Assembly (NCBI GenBank): GCA_031270565.1
Contig: JAISXJ010000061.1
Coordinates: forward strand, 1 to 13,761
Source: Prevotellaceae bacterium
Lineage (GTDB): Bacteria > Bacteroidota > Bacteroidia > Bacteroidales > Paludibacteraceae
Length of the DNA stretch: 13,761 bases
Direction of reading: 5' to 3'
Under the pieces are notes generated by a model. That model did not search any database. It saw only the letters and a list, made by a program, of their open reading frames with translations, and had not been told where the DNA came from. Every line of letters starts with the position of its first letter. Position 1 is the first letter of the stretch. Positions 13,528 to 13,761 of the stretch are shown here, piece after piece. A program made the position numbers and the translations under genes.

Positions 13528-13761
13528 CTAGTAGTACTCAAATTCATCCTCACCCAACGTCAATAAATGAGTTTCGTCTGCTTTCTTTACTACAACAGTT
13601 GCTTTTCCGACAGTACCTGGCGGAGCTAAGCAGGTAATAATCCTCGGCGACAAAACGGTTACATTTGTACACGGATTGTTATTTATCGTTACGGTGGGCG
13701 GAGCAAGGTAACGTTTCTGGTCTAACGCCGCATTGTGCTGGATTTCATCACTCGTAAGTAC
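13528..13761 (-). CDS. C-terminal end of an IPT/TIG-like surface protein (partial)
   Basis: A minus-strand frame enters from the right edge of the window without a start and ends at TAG 13528-13530; 77 residues are visible. The segment PPTVTINNNP, then TNVTVLSPRIITCLAPPG, then GKATVVV and the closing FEYY has the strand pattern and the ITC.APPGT turn typical of IPT/TIG immunoglobulin-like repeats in exported Bacteroidetes proteins. The protein ends directly after this domain, with no recognisable type IX or other sorting tail. The full protein lies outside the window, so repeat number, signal peptide and function are unknown. The terminator at 13473-13495 supports a real gene end. Confidence 0.72.
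   Translation of the reverse strand, partial: VLTSDEIQHNAALDQKRYLAPPTVTINNNPCTNVTVLSPRIITCLAPPGTVGKATVVVKKADETHLLTLGEDEFEYY

Overview
The window reads as a chromosomal segment of a Bacteroidota bacterium, most likely of the order Bacteroidales. Three things point there. Five genes are preceded by the Bacteroidetes sigma -7 box TAnnTTTG, and none shows a clear Shine-Dalgarno sequence. There is a PorX-type response regulator (receiver plus PglZ domain) and a PorY-like kinase, both tied to the type IX secretion system. There is also a DUF4831-type secreted protein. I cannot name a genus. No phage, integrase, transposase, rRNA, tRNA or CRISPR array is visible.

Layout from left to right. Positions 1-189 hold an inverted-repeat element and a direct repeat ahead of a tyrosine phenol-lyase gene (tpl, 190-1566, +), which ends in a strong hairpin terminator. 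On the minus strand follow the replicative helicase dnaB (1662-3179) and porX (3354-4910). A divergent gap separates porX from aroB (5046-6077, +). A gene-free stretch of almost 380 bp (6078-6455) holds a heptad-repeat array and a series of hairpins, and ends at the promoter of a probable three-gene operon: a DUF4831 secreted protein (6456-7520), uvrA (7526-10333) and a PorY-like histidine kinase (10352-11497). A small lipoprotein gene with a roughly 100-nt leader (11683-12201, +) converges on pdxB (12280-13314, -) at a shared terminator region. A second heptad/hairpin element (13345-13477) and a terminator separate pdxB from the 3' end of a minus-strand gene encoding an IPT/TIG-like surface protein, which runs off the right edge (13528-13761).

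How the genes fit together. Most are housekeeping or metabolic: dnaB (replication), uvrA (excision repair), aroB (shikimate pathway), pdxB (de novo pyridoxal phosphate) and tpl (a PLP-dependent catabolic enzyme). The regulatory theme is a candidate PorX/PorY two-component pair within about 5.4 kb, split by aroB, the DUF4831 gene and uvrA. The IPT/TIG-like protein is probably exported, but its visible C-terminus gives no evidence of type IX sorting.

The least explained structure is the pair of heptad elements at 6107-6410 and 13345-13477. Each carries arrays of 7-bp units in opposite orientations around GC-rich mini-hairpins. In each case one array stops only 5-7 bp upstream of a TAnnTTTG box, in the same orientation relative to the gene it precedes.
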